Source: Oligoflexia bacterium
Lineage (GTDB): Bacteria; Bdellovibrionota; UBA1018
Length of the DNA: 64,000 nucleotides
Reading direction: 5' to 3'
Assembly: GCA_023701205.1 (NCBI GenBank)
Contig: JAMPXJ010000002.1
Location: forward strand, 186,001 to 250,000
The notes under the pieces were generated by a model. It saw nothing but the letters and a program-made list of their open reading frames with translations, had not been told where the DNA came from and searched no databases. Shown piece after piece: positions 49,857-59,700 of this stretch. A program made the position numbers and the translations under genes. Position 1 is the first letter of the stretch. Each line of letters opens with the position of its first letter.

Positions 49857-50196
49857 GGATCCCCCTGGGTTGGTAAAAAAAGGCTGTTGTTGCACGGAGA
49901 GCCTGAGAAGAGATCCGATAACCAGAACTGCTGTTAGTGGATGCTGCTTTACAAGCACTCCAGCCCTTCAGCACAAACTGCACTGGGTTAGACTGCAGTC
50001 AGTTTCATAGGATTGGCTGCCCGGCGCAAGCGAATTCTCGCCCTCCCGTAAGCCGCGCGCGACGATGCTCTCTGGATCAACCCCTCCGCGTGACGCCAAA
50101 GCCGCTGGCGAAGAGCCGGATCATCGAGACGCGGATCCGCAGTCCACATGACCTGCCGTCTTATGCCGAGGCGTCAGGTTTGCAGGAGCAGTGGGC
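49857..50196. other. Divergent intergenic region
   Basis: 340 bp between the porin and the cupredoxin lipoprotein genes; it must contain both promoters. Short ORFs on both strands have no SD or family resemblance. No terminator or structured RNA was recognised. Confidence 0.4.
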
Positions 50197-51477
50197 ATGA
50201 AATCCATCTGGGCTCTTTTATCGGTGGCTTCGCTTCTGGCACTCGGCTCCTGCGGGGACGACAACGGAGATGGCGGACAGCCCGGAGAAGCTCCGCCGAT
50301 CGCGGACTTCTCGGGAAGATACGAAGGCGTCGAGCGGGGAACAGAAGGCGGCGCCCCGCTGGATACGCTTCTCTCGGTGACGATCGGGCAGAGCGCCGGC
50401 GACATCTCTGGAAACTGGTTGAACGCGAAAGGCACGAACGGCTCGTTCACCGGCACTGTTTCAGCGAACATCGCGAACTTCAGCGGGACCGAAACGGGCA
50501 GCGGGTGTCCATTCGCCGGAACGGCGACACTCAACGGGAATCAGCTCGTAGGCACTGCGACCCGCGCCCCTAGCGCCACCTGCCCGGCGCTCGACGCGAA
50601 CTTCGATCTCACGCGCCTTGCGGCAGGTACGACCATCGTCAATGTCACGATCAATCACATCTTCGCTCCGACCATAACGAACATCATCAACCAGACGATC
50701 TTCGTCAAACAGAACATCCAGCTCATCGCGATCGTGAAGATCATCAACAACAGCCCGGTGAATCACTGGTTGGTCGCCGATGACGGAAGTTTCGATACCG
50801 GAAACATTCCCCCGGGCGGGACAGAGGAGATCTCGCTGAGCCGTTCCGGCGATATCCCCTTCCATTGCCGGATTCATCCCGAGGAGAGAGGCGTCATTCA
50901 CGTGGATCCGCCGGATTTCCAGGTGAGCCCCACGCCTTCACCGACCGCGTCGCCCACCGTCTCGCCCACACCGTCACCCACGGCTTCGCCGACGCCCACC
51001 CTCTCCCCCTCACCGACGGTATCGCCGACTCCGACGGTTACCCCATCCCCTACGGTGACTCCTTCGCCGACGGGATCGCCGTCGCCCAGTCCCACCGTCT
51101 CACCGACGGCGACCCCCTCGCCAACCGTCTCGCCTCCGGCGCCTGAGGCCGTGCAGGTGAGCATCGTGCCGGGCGGCACGATCCTGGGAGACGACTCCTA
51201 CCAGCCGAATCCGGTGAATATCTCCGTGGGGATGACCGTCCGTTGGACCAATAACGATACGGTGGATCATACGGTAACCTCGGATACGAACGATCTGTTC
51301 GAATCCGAGGTTCTCAGCCCGGGCGATACTTTCGAGCACACGTTCGACAGCCCGGGATCCTTCCCGTATCACTGCGCGATCCACCCTTCGATGGTGGGCT
51401 CGGTGGTCGTGACCGGCCCTTCTCCGGCGTCCAGCCCCGGGGAGCTCGAGCCCACCGCCTCGCCGAGCGTCAGCTGA
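50197..51477 (+). CDS. Lipoprotein with two cupredoxin-like domains joined by a Pro/Thr/Ser linker
   Basis: 426 residues. Lipobox L-G-S-C with Cys19. Residues 35-140 form a beta-rich domain ([12 protein letters not shown]...). A first cupredoxin-like domain follows (about 145-235; [23 protein letters not shown]). A linker of about 70 residues is made of [17 protein letters not shown] repeats. A second cupredoxin domain (about 315-410) has [24 protein letters not shown] with the Cys, His and Met of a type 1 copper site plus an upstream His. It is probably a periplasmic or surface copper electron carrier. The first domain keeps H/C/H but not the Met. It converges with the DUF4360 gene without a gap. 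Confidence 0.8.
   Translation: MKSIWALLSVASLLALGSCGDDNGDGGQPGEAPPIADFSGRYEGVERGTEGGAPLDTLLSVTIGQSAGDISGNWLNAKGTNGSFTGTVSANIANFSGTETGSGCPFAGTATLNGNQLVGTATRAPSATCPALDANFDLTRLAAGTTIVNVTINHIFAPTITNIINQTIFVKQNIQLIAIVKIINNSPVNHWLVADDGSFDTGNIPPGGTEEISLSRSGDIPFHCRIHPEERGVIHVDPPDFQVSPTPSPTASPTVSPTPSPTASPTPTLSPSPTVSPTPTVTPSPTVTPSPTGSPSPSPTVSPTATPSPTVSPPAPEAVQVSIVPGGTILGDDSYQPNPVNISVGMTVRWTNNDTVDHTVTSDTNDLFESEVLSPGDTFEHTFDSPGSFPYHCAIHPSMVGSVVVTGPSPASSPGELEPTASPSVS
50930..51145 (+). repeat. Tandem repeat encoding a Pro-Thr-Ser linker
   Basis: A degenerate array of 6- and 12-bp units (CCGACG, TCGCCC, ACC variants) coding PT/SP dipeptides inside the cupredoxin gene. Such arrays vary in length by slippage and form extended linkers. 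Confidence 0.8.
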
Positions 51478-52107
51478 TCAGCGGCAGGAAACCAGCTTGA
51501 GTTTGAGCGCCAGCTCGCTGATCCTCGCGTTTGAACCGACGCCGGCCTGGACGCGGTCGCCGCGAACGAAGATCGAGGTATGGGTCCGGAGGATGCCGCC
51601 CTCGCCGCAGCCCGTGGAAGCGGTGGCAGCGCTCTGAAGCTGTATCCTTCCGGCGGATTCGCCTTCGGAACCGAGATCCTGCTGTAACTTGTCGCCTTCG
51701 GTCCCGGCCAGGAAAGTCTCATGCGCAACCCGGCCTGTCGCGCCGGCTTGCAGCTCGTAAGCCCCTTCGAGCGTGACCTCGCTGATCACCACGCGGAAAC
51801 CCTCGGGCACTGTCCCCACCTGGATCGTGGCAGAGCAATTTTTCCGGTCCAGGGCCTTACCCGACGTCCCGCCCGCCTCGACGCCCATCTGTTCGAAGCG
51901 GATCCTCACATCCCGATGATCTCTCGAGACTTCGACCGCGCCCAGGCCATCCGGGCAACCGGTTCCAGCCAGGCTGATCTCTCCCAAGGCAAAGTCAGGC
52001 TCCGCCGTTTCCGGCGGTTTGCGCCCCATCGCCTGCCCCGTTACCGAATCCAGAAGGGCTATCAAAACCAAAATCGGAAAAACCCCATTCCAGCTTAGCG
52101 TTCTCAT
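51478..52107 (-). CDS. Exported DUF4360-like protein
   Basis: 209 residues from ATG 52107. Signal peptide about 1-24 (LVLIALLDSVTGQA). ISLAGTGCPDGLGAVEVSRD, VRIRFEQMGVEAGG, RKNCSATIQVGTVPEGFRVVISEVTLEGAYEL follows the DUF4360 pattern (G-x-G-C-P...D...F..y.a..G......R..C...l.l..P.G..f.v....yrG). The family is mostly secreted and of unknown function, known from fungi and bacteria. Four cysteines suggest disulfides. Confidence 0.75.
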   Translation of the reverse strand: MRTLSWNGVFPILVLIALLDSVTGQAMGRKPPETAEPDFALGEISLAGTGCPDGLGAVEVSRDHRDVRIRFEQMGVEAGGTSGKALDRKNCSATIQVGTVPEGFRVVISEVTLEGAYELQAGATGRVAHETFLAGTEGDKLQQDLGSEGESAGRIQLQSAATASTGCGEGGILRTHTSIFVRGDRVQAGVGSNARISELALKLKLVSCR

Positions 52108-52269
52108 ATCCGGAGTCCCCCTGCCTTGACTCCGACAGCAAGCCCGATGCCAGAAGCGCGCGACCACGAAAAAGGAAATGCCCGCATTTTCGTTCATTTT
52201 TCAGTGACTCCTCCGGCGCACGATCGCGTCGCGAAGCGACAAGACCCCAAGATGACACCGGAAAGGTCG
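52108..52269. other. Short gap between minus-strand genes
   Basis: 162 bp separate the TPR lipoprotein stop from the DUF4360 start. An SD-like GGGGGA lies 16 bp before the latter. No terminator is evident, so the genes may share a transcript. Confidence 0.3.
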
Positions 52270-53757
52270 TTACTTTTTACGAACCCCGGGCGTGCGCAGC
52301 AGCTCCTCCGCTTCACGATAGCCCAGCCCGAAGCGCACCTGATAAAAATCCTGGATCCAGCGGGGCGGGGCAGCCTGCGCCGAGGGCAGCTTCAGGCATT
52401 GATAAGCGCGATCGATCCGCGCAATGAATGCCTGTCCGCCCTCCGGCAGCTCTCCGCAATACTGCTCATTCCAGATCGTGCCCAGCTGGCTCGCAAGCTC
52501 CCGACCGAAGCGGCTCTCCCGCTCCTTGACCCACTGGATCTTGTCTGGAATCGCGGCGGCAGGTTTCGGCTTGAGCCCGATCGCGGGATTATGGATCTCA
52601 CTCAAGGTGTCCTCCGCGCGACTTTCGTCGCTGAGACGGAGCTGGATCGCCCGTTCCATCAGTCTGCCTGAACCTTCCAACCCCAGGCGCAGGCGCTGCG
52701 TGATCTTCCAGGCTCCGTACGGGAAGCTCCGCTCCACCGAACGGGTGCGCTCGACCGGAGCTTTCTCCGTATAGCTCTCGGTGCGGTATTTCACGCGGGC
52801 CACCGTCTCGATCCCGCCACCGGGCTTCACCACGGTCTCGACTGCCTCGTAGGGCACCTGACGCTGCTTGGAAACGTCCTCGTAAGCGACGTACTTCTCG
52901 TCTTCCTGATAGCTGTGCACGAGCTGGATCGGGATCCGCTGCTCGTCCAGGACCCAGCTCCCTTTGAGGGCGATCTCGAGCGGGAGCTTCCCTTCGGGCG
53001 AATACCAGGGGCCGGACTTCAGCGAAGCGTTCAAGGAGTCATGGATCAGCAGCTGCAGGTCCTGCGGCAAATTCTCCACCGAGCCCGAAACCGCCACCGC
53101 TTGCACCAGCGATCTGACCTTCTCTCCCGGCTGATGGCCCGCGAGCCGGGGCGACTCGTCCCAGAAGGCGCAGAAGCGCAGCACGAACTCGCCTGCGTAC
53201 GGCTTGCCGCCGTAATTCTCCTTGGCGAATCGCTGGCACTCGGCCTTCCCCTGCCGGATCACCTTCAGACGGAGATCTCCGAACTCGGCCGCGCGTTTTT
53301 CCTGAAAGAGCGGCTCATAGCGGCGGAGATCGGCCTCGGCGCGCAAGGGCTTCTCGGCCTTCAGGGACTCGCGCAAGGCTTCCAGCACGAAGGAAGCCGC
53401 GGCAGCGGTCTCCTCCTCCTGCGTGAAAATCGCCGCGCCCTTGGGCCGGATATTCCAGCTCCGCTCCTGCGCGATGATCTCGAGGAGAAGCGTTGCGGCA
53501 TCAGCCGCGTTGCCGCTCGTCCGGGCCTTGCGAACGTCGATGAGCCGCTTGCCCAGGATTCCCTGACGGGCTTCGGCAAGGCCCGCGGCAGCCTCCGGAT
53601 CTCCGGGCTTGCGGCTCAGGATGCGCTCATAAACGCGAGCCGCCTCTTCGTACTGTTCGTGCGCCATGAATTCCTGGGCCCGTTTCTGGGCCGAACCGCA
53701 GCCCACCGCGAAGACGAGAAAAACGCCGGCCAACACGATCCCCGAAGCTCTCTTCAT
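52270..53757 (-). CDS. TPR-containing lipoprotein
   Basis: 495 residues. Lipobox A-V-G-C with Cys20. AQEFMAHEQYEEAARVYERILSRKPGDPEAAAGLAEARQ (about 27-65) is a tetratricopeptide repeat. The rest is a long mixed domain with a run of beta-strands around 330-400 (VKPGGGIETVARVKYRTES) that looks like a conserved envelope-protein segment. Family unknown. It overlaps the end of the permease gene by 4 bp (ATGA), implying translational coupling and an envelope-associated role. Confidence 0.7.
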   Translation of the reverse strand: MKRASGIVLAGVFLVFAVGCGSAQKRAQEFMAHEQYEEAARVYERILSRKPGDPEAAAGLAEARQGILGKRLIDVRKARTSGNAADAATLLLEIIAQERSWNIRPKGAAIFTQEEETAAAASFVLEALRESLKAEKPLRAEADLRRYEPLFQEKRAAEFGDLRLKVIRQGKAECQRFAKENYGGKPYAGEFVLRFCAFWDESPRLAGHQPGEKVRSLVQAVAVSGSVENLPQDLQLLIHDSLNASLKSGPWYSPEGKLPLEIALKGSWVLDEQRIPIQLVHSYQEDEKYVAYEDVSKQRQVPYEAVETVVKPGGGIETVARVKYRTESYTEKAPVERTRSVERSFPYGAWKITQRLRLGLEGSGRLMERAIQLRLSDESRAEDTLSEIHNPAIGLKPKPAAAIPDKIQWVKERESRFGRELASQLGTIWNEQYCGELPEGGQAFIARIDRAYQCLKLPSAQAAPPRWIQDFYQVRFGLGYREAEELLRTPGVRKK

Positions 53758-54893
53758 GAAACAGAGTCTAAAACAGTTCCGGTTTTTTGTCGTTCCTGAA
53801 GCACGCCGAAGCGACGCCCGACCTCCGGCCACAGCTGGAGCAGCGAGATCAGGACCGCCGCGAGGATCGGCCCCAGGAAGACCCCCACGATCCCGAAGAT
53901 CCCGATTCCGCCGAAGATGGCGACGAGGCTGACCAGCGGATGCATCTTGCTCCGGCCCTTCAGCACCAAGGGCCGCACGAAGTTATCGACGACCCCCGCG
54001 ATCGCGCCGAAGGCGAGCATGAGAATCGCCTTGCCTACCGACCCTTTCACGTAAAGGTAGATCGCCCCGGCCACCCAGACCGGAGTGCTTCCCAGGATCG
54101 GGATCCACGCGAAAATGAAAGTGGTGCCTCCGGCGAGGAAAGCGGCCGGCACGCCCAGGAAGAGATAAGCCGATAGCATGACCAGGCTTTGCGCCGAGGC
54201 CGCCGCGAGCGTCGCCCAGATCACCGAGATCGCGGTATCCCGGAAGGACAGGCCTACCCGCGCACGCACGTCGCTATCCATCGGAATCTTGTCGGCCGCC
54301 CAGGAACGCAGCCGATTCCCATCGACCAGCAGAAAGTAACAGCTGATGCATGCCAGCGCGATCTGCAGGATGACCTCCGGCACGTTCGCCGCCAGCGCGA
54401 GGATACCGCCGGTCACCTTGGCGCTTCCCGCCTGGATCCACCGCCGCGCCTGCGCTTCGAAGGCCTCGGAATTGCCGATCGCGGCTTCGACGAATGGCCA
54501 CCTGCTCGCCTGCTCGAGCAAGGCCCGGAACGAGAAGCCTCCTTCGGCGACCTTTTGCCCAACGGCGATTCCCTGCTGCACCGCTTTGGTCATGAACAGC
54601 GATAGAGGGGCGATAACGACCAGCAGGACTCCGAGCGTCACGAGGAGTGAAGCCGATCGCTCTTTGAAGCGATGGCGCCGGAGGAAACGATATGCCGGCT
54701 GCGCCAGCAGCGCGAGAATCCCGCCCATGGTCACCGCGAGCAGGTACGGCAAGACCATATAGAACGTGAGAGCCAGCGTCAGCAGGAGCAGACCCAGAAA
54801 GACCACGAGCGTCGTGCGCCGCGACGCGGGAAGCCCTTCGACTTTGACCTCGAGGGGCTGAAGCTTCTTCGGCTGCGTTGACTGCGAGGCCAT
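53754..54893 (-). CDS. AI-2E family transporter (PerM/YdiK-like)
   Basis: 379 residues with about eight TM helices. Typical family signatures: RRTTLVVFLGLLLLTLALTF, FYMVLPYLLAVTMGGILALLAQP (short), and the C-terminal block TFIFAWIPILGSTPVWVAGAIYL, VDNFVRPLVLKGRSKMHPLVSLVAIFGGIGIFGIVGVFLGPILAAV (pattern given in parts). The NFVRP...G..... LHP/MHP motif is diagnostic. Members export varied compounds; the name does not mean AI-2 transport here. It is upstream of the TPR lipoprotein gene and 47 bp downstream of the caspase-like gene. Confidence 0.9.
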   Translation of the reverse strand: MASQSTQPKKLQPLEVKVEGLPASRRTTLVVFLGLLLLTLALTFYMVLPYLLAVTMGGILALLAQPAYRFLRRHRFKERSASLLVTLGVLLVVIAPLSLFMTKAVQQGIAVGQKVAEGGFSFRALLEQASRWPFVEAAIGNSEAFEAQARRWIQAGSAKVTGGILALAANVPEVILQIALACISCYFLLVDGNRLRSWAADKIPMDSDVRARVGLSFRDTAISVIWATLAAASAQSLVMLSAYLFLGVPAAFLAGGTTFIFAWIPILGSTPVWVAGAIYLYVKGSVGKAILMLAFGAIAGVVDNFVRPLVLKGRSKMHPLVSLVAIFGGIGIFGIVGVFLGPILAAVLISLLQLWPEVGRRFGVLQERQKTGTVLDSVS

Positions 54894-54940
54894 GAGCCCC
54901 GCTCACGCACAGTCCGTGCCTGACGAGGGATTCGCCGCGA

Positions 54941-56032
54941 TCACTCGCAGACGTAACGAGCAAATTCGCCGATTGAGCCGGTATCGAAACCGCCTGGGTG
55001 GCGATAAAGTCTGCTCCAGGTGCCGATGGGACGGCCTTGAGAATCCGAAAAAATTTCCCAGGCGGAGGGAGAAAGGCCCGACTCGAAGCGCAGAGAGATG
55101 AAAGGTTCGAGCCCATCCACGCGGCGCACCGCCTCCGCCTTGATCTTGAGCTTCCGATCCCGACGCAGAAACTCTTCCTCGAGAAGCACGGTCAGATCGC
55201 GGGACTCCCCGGGAGCCGGAGCGGGCAGCACACCGAGAAAACGCCCTTCCCACAAAATAACGAGATCGGCCAGGCTTGCCGCGGGCTGTCCCGCGGGCGC
55301 GTCTTGAATGATCCGGACTGGCAAAGCGCGCACTTTCGGGCAGACAGACCCGGTTCCTTCTGAAATCAGCTCTGGGCGGGCAATTACTTTGGGAATACTC
55401 GTCCACCGGGCTTCTTGATCAACCTGGCTCCGCACCGGATCCCCGAGCTCGGTAACCGACTCGTTCAGCGAAAAAGCGAAGCCCGGCAGCGCATCGATCC
55501 GGGCATCGAATGCCTGGATGCGAAGCAGGCGATTGTCGCGGTAGAAACCCTCGCTGCGGAACGTCTCAAATATCGCGGCGGAGTTGCAGCCCACGATCCC
55601 CAGCCAGCGGATGCCGGGATGAATGCGCTGAAAAACCTCCTTCACGTCGTTGCCGTGAAGGTCCAGGATCGTATCGTCCCACTGCGCGGGCTCGCCGTCG
55701 GTGGAGGCATCGGACCCGCTGTGGCTGACCCAGAAGACGCCTCGGATCGCCGGATCCTGCAGCACCTCCGCCAACTCGCGCGGGCCGGCCCCATGATACA
55801 CGCGTAGCTCGTAACCCGATTTTCCATACGCCTGGCGAAAGCGCTTCTCCAGCTCCGCCGGAAGCTGCCAGGATCTCGGCCGATACCAGATCCGCGGCGT
55901 GCTGACCGAGGTGAGCAGCGCGACGACGGGGCGAGCGGGCGCGGCCTCAGCGCGGGTAGCGAGAAAGGCGAGCGCGAAAATGAAAAGGCTCCGCACGGAA
56001 GACCGTACGGAGCCCGGAAGGAAAGCGCTCAT
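54941..56032 (-). CDS. Exported caspase-fold-like protein (putative clan CD Cys/His dyad)
   Basis: 363 residues, signal peptide about 1-30 (IFALAFLATRAEA). PVVALLTSVSTPRIWYRPRSW begins an alpha/beta fold. GVFWVSHSGSDASTDGEPAQW holds H104 after a hydrophobic strand, and IRWLGIVGCNSAAIFETF holds C149 at the end of the next strand, the His-then-Cys order and strand context of caspase/CHAT/gingipain peptidases. The spacing of 45 residues is compatible. The C-terminal 150 residues are an unrecognised domain. Activity is unproven. Its start overlaps the stop of the preceding small exported protein (ATGA). Confidence 0.55.
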   Translation of the reverse strand: MSAFLPGSVRSSVRSLFIFALAFLATRAEAAPARPVVALLTSVSTPRIWYRPRSWQLPAELEKRFRQAYGKSGYELRVYHGAGPRELAEVLQDPAIRGVFWVSHSGSDASTDGEPAQWDDTILDLHGNDVKEVFQRIHPGIRWLGIVGCNSAAIFETFRSEGFYRDNRLLRIQAFDARIDALPGFAFSLNESVTELGDPVRSQVDQEARWTSIPKVIARPELISEGTGSVCPKVRALPVRIIQDAPAGQPAASLADLVILWEGRFLGVLPAPAPGESRDLTVLLEEEFLRRDRKLKIKAEAVRRVDGLEPFISLRFESGLSPSAWEIFSDSQGRPIGTWSRLYRHPGGFDTGSIGEFARYVCE

Positions 56033-56517
56033 TCGACGAACAGCTTGCTCGCGATCTTGCGGGCGCCGCTCACGGCTTCTTCGCTGATCGAACCGGCATA
56101 GTTGTCCCAGGCGCGCGCCGCCTGCTCGATCGTGGGATTCTCGAGCGCATCGAGATCCGCGATTACGGCCTCATAGATCTGGTTCAGCTCTTCGGTCTCG
56201 TCGTTGTAGGCGGTCATTTCCGAGCGGGTCAAGCCGAGCTCCTGCGCCTGCGCTGCGGAAACAGGGACAAACTTCATCGTCTGGCCAGCTTCGCCGTCCA
56301 TGATGATCACGCCAATCGCCGCCGAAAGGAACGTCATCGCACCGGGTTTCTTGCCTTTCAAAGCACCGTGGGCAGCTGGGCCCGCCGCCACCACAAAGCC
56401 CGCGATCGTCAGCGCGGGGTTGCCGGTCCAAAAGCCGACGAAAGCGCGCGCGGGCTGCAGCGAAATCATTGAAAGGAAAAGAGAACCAACTAAGGCCGTA
56501 GTCATAAACTTTTTCAT
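56029..56517 (-). CDS. Exported hypothetical protein
   Basis: 162 residues. Signal peptide about 1-25 (LFLSMISLQPARA). Two hydrophobic segments (ALTIAGFVVAAGPAAHGAL, AMTFLSAAIGVIIMDG) suggest a membrane-associated small protein. The C-terminal part is helical and acidic (TEELNQIYEAVIADLDALEN). Overlaps the caspase-like gene by 4 bp and is probably its operon partner. No family recognised. Confidence 0.6.
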   Translation of the reverse strand: MKKFMTTALVGSLFLSMISLQPARAFVGFWTGNPALTIAGFVVAAGPAAHGALKGKKPGAMTFLSAAIGVIIMDGEAGQTMKFVPVSAAQAQELGLTRSEMTAYNDETEELNQIYEAVIADLDALENPTIEQAARAWDNYAGSISEEAVSGARKIASKLFVE

Positions 56518-56714
56518 TTTAATCTCCCATAATTGTTGAGATCCCGAACGTCTCAGCTCCGGAATCGACCGCGGATATAGGTGAATTCCACCTTCCCGGC
56601 AAGCCCCGGAACTGGGACTTTCGAAAGTCCGTTTGATTCGGCGCGTTATATCTTAGAATTAATGGAAAGCGAATAGAAAAGGTGTCAGTTCCGCTGGAAT
56701 TTGTCCTCTTCGGC
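56518..56714. other. Intergenic region with a perfect palindrome
   Basis: About 197 bp, clearly richer in A/T than the flanks near 56650-56690. It contains GGACTTTCGAAAGTCC (56615-56630), a 16-bp perfect palindrome about 100 bp upstream of the small exported protein gene, which may be an operator or the terminator stem of the giant gene (no T-run on the minus strand). Confidence 0.4.
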
Positions 56715-59700
56715 TCAGGCAGTGACCCCGAATCCGCTTTTCCGCCCCCGCTTGGTGGCAAAACGCGCCAGGAGCAGGAACGAGAGGAAAAGGCCGAATT
56801 CCGCGATCGCGCCCGCCGAAGGAGGCCCGCCGCGATTTCCGTCTTCATTTCGGAAGGTTCCGCAGCCGAAAAGTCCGCCCCCGCCGCTTTCGCCTGAGTC
56901 GCCGCCGGACGACACCGGCACCGGTGCCGGGTCGGACGGCACCGCGGCCTGGGGTTTCGCGAAAGCACCCTGCGGCAACTTAAGCGTGGGATCACCGATG
57001 AGGGTATAGCTTCGTATCGTGTCCGCGGTCGCCGGCGAAAGGCCTACCGCGTTCTTCGCGCGCACCACGAGGTCTCCGACGCGGGTGATGCGGTAGGTTT
57101 CGCGCGTCTCCTGCGCGAGCTGGTCCAGGAAGGCCCGCGCCAGCGACACCTGCGCGGTTGGCACGGTGAGCGTGGTCGAGCCCCAGAAGGCGATGGCGCC
57201 GCCCGAACGGTTGAGGAGCAGATTCTCGCCCAAACCCTGGAACGCCGGATCGGCGTCATAGAAGTAGGCGTTCAGGCAGTTCAGCGCGAGCACGATGGGC
57301 AGCGCTGTGTTCTCGAGCCCCGAAGCGTCGGCGTTGGAGAAGACCTCCGCCGCCGCCCAGCGATCCTCCGCGCCATGGCCCAGATAGGTGATCGCCAGCG
57401 GTCCTCTCCCGAAGGAATCCAGGATCTGGGCCCTGAGCGCGGCATCGGAGCCGGCTTCGGTGCGATCGAGGCGCGAGACCTGGAACGCGGGCTTGAGCGC
57501 AACCGCGGCGCTTGCCAGGGAGCTGCTCTGCTGACCGAAGCCTTCTCCGAACGTGTCCGCGCCGGAGACGAAGACCAGCTGATTCGCGGCCGTCGCCGAA
57601 GGCGCCCTCGCGCCGTTCTCGTACTCCAGGAGCTTGCGAACGTAATCGAGCACGGCCGCCGGATCATCGGAGGGCACGCGGCCGACCGCCAGGTCCGGAA
57701 GCCCCGTCGCGTCGTTCTGCACGAACCAATGATCGCTTCCGAAGTCCATGTACAAGCCTTGATCTAGCGGCATGTTCATGGTCATCCGCGAAGAACGGAA
57801 GCCGAGCCGATCCAGGGGATCATAGGTCGCATCGCCCAGGATCAGGAGATACCGGGGCGCGGGCGCCTGCCAGCTGGCGCGCGCGAAACGAACCAGGTCG
57901 CGGATCGCCTGGGGATCCCTGCGCCCGTGGGAGAATTCCGCGTAAATCTGCTCCAGGGGTGCCGCCACCACCCGGAGACCCTCGCTCTCCCGAGCCGTGA
58001 TCAGCTCGCTTGCGGCCGCCAGCAGCGGGAGCTCGCCTACGACGATCAGATCCGCGCCCTGGAGCGAGCTCCGGAGCGGCAACCGGCTGCCCCGGCCATG
58101 GATCAGCTCCGAAGGCGAGCGCAGGGCGGAATCCTGGAGCGCGACGAATCGCCGGCCCAGAACCCCTTCGGGTCCGCCCGCCGCGGCGAAACGCACCTCG
58201 AACGTCCCATCGCCTTGGGCGACGAGGGCCGGCGTCACAAGCTTCCTGACCTGGGTGATGTCCGTCACGTCGTAGACCGCGAGCGAGGACGAGTCCGTGA
58301 AACCGGTAACCGATAGCGCATGATCGAGGCGGTAATTCACGAGCTCCGCCGCTCCGTCGCTCGCGGCGCGATACGCCCGGTACTGCGCTTCCACGCGATC
58401 GACGTAGATCACGTCGAAGTCACCATCAGGCACCAGATCTGCCAACGCCTGCACGGTGATCCGATTGCGCCCGTCGAAGAAGAAGATCGCCGGCACCTCG
58501 AAACGCAGCTCCGTGGGCGCGCTGGAGGAGAACGAAGCCTCCGCCACGATGAAGGGCACGTTGTTGACCATGACGCCGAGATGATGGGTCGGGTTCGAAG
58601 CGAAGCCCGAGCCACCTTTGACGAAGACGCGGAGAATGACGGGATCAGGCGAGCCGGGGTCGAGCTTCGGCAGCTCGATCGGCATCAGCAGGGAGGCCGC
58701 GGCCGTCGCGGGCCGGCCTTTCTCCGCCCAGATCCGCTCCCAATAAAGATGGTCCACGAGCGGGGCCAGAGGTCCGTCGAACATCGGATAGGCGTCGACC
58801 TCGGCGCGCGCGTGACGGTAAGTCCCGGGCTCGTCCGATTCCGGATACCCGGCGGGATCCGCCAGGACGGCGGCCACGCGAAGTGGAGCACCCGCGCTTC
58901 CGGCAAGCGCGACCCGGCTGAGCACCACCTCGTCCTCATCGTCACCCACGATCGGGCTGTGAACGGCGTAAAAAAGCAGCGAGTCGCCGCTGGAGAACGC
59001 GCCACTGGCGCTGCGAACCTCGAGCGGCAGCTCGATTCCGCGATGATACAGTCGGAAGCTCGCCGTATCCGCGCCCCGGAAGGGGCCTTCCAGCCCGAGC
59101 ACGCTCAGGTCGTCGAAAGCCAGCCGATACATTCCCGTGCCGCGATACCGGATGCGCAGCGTGTTCTCCACCGCCGAAGGGGACAGCCCGGCTTCGATCT
59201 CCGCGGGCGGATTCGGGGCCCACGCCGCCCCGTCCAGTCCGATGTCGAGCACGATCCTCACGGCGTTTTTCAAGCTTCCCGCGGCCGGGTTGTAAGCGTA
59301 AGGCGAGATCTTCAGCTTGAGGTAGTTGCGTCCGTTGACGGACTGAAGCGCGGAAGCGAGTTCGAAATAGCCGGATGGGCCGAAATGATCGATCGCGTAA
59401 GCCGCGGCATCCGGCTGCCAGCTCGGCACGAGCGTGCCCGAGCCGTTCGCGGTCCACGACGGAGCGGGCGCGATCGCCGCCGCCACGGGCAACGTTTCCT
59501 GAATCGAAGAGCCGCTCACGCTGGCGAGGCTCAAGTCGCGATCGACCTCGAGTAGGATCGTTCTCTCGACGAGCTCGGGTTTCCCTGGCTCCAGGGTGCT
59601 CGAGTAGCCCGGGACGCTCAAGATCCTGTAGGCCGGATTCCACGGTGAATCCGAAAGCGTCCCGGCCGGCGGAACGATCTCGAGCCTCAGGGAACGCCGG

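Noticed and set aside
50930..51145. Possible CRISPR-like array
   Set aside because: The repeats are short, contiguous and in frame with the lipoprotein, encoding a Pro-Thr-Ser linker. There are no spacers, and no CRISPR array was seen anywhere in the window.
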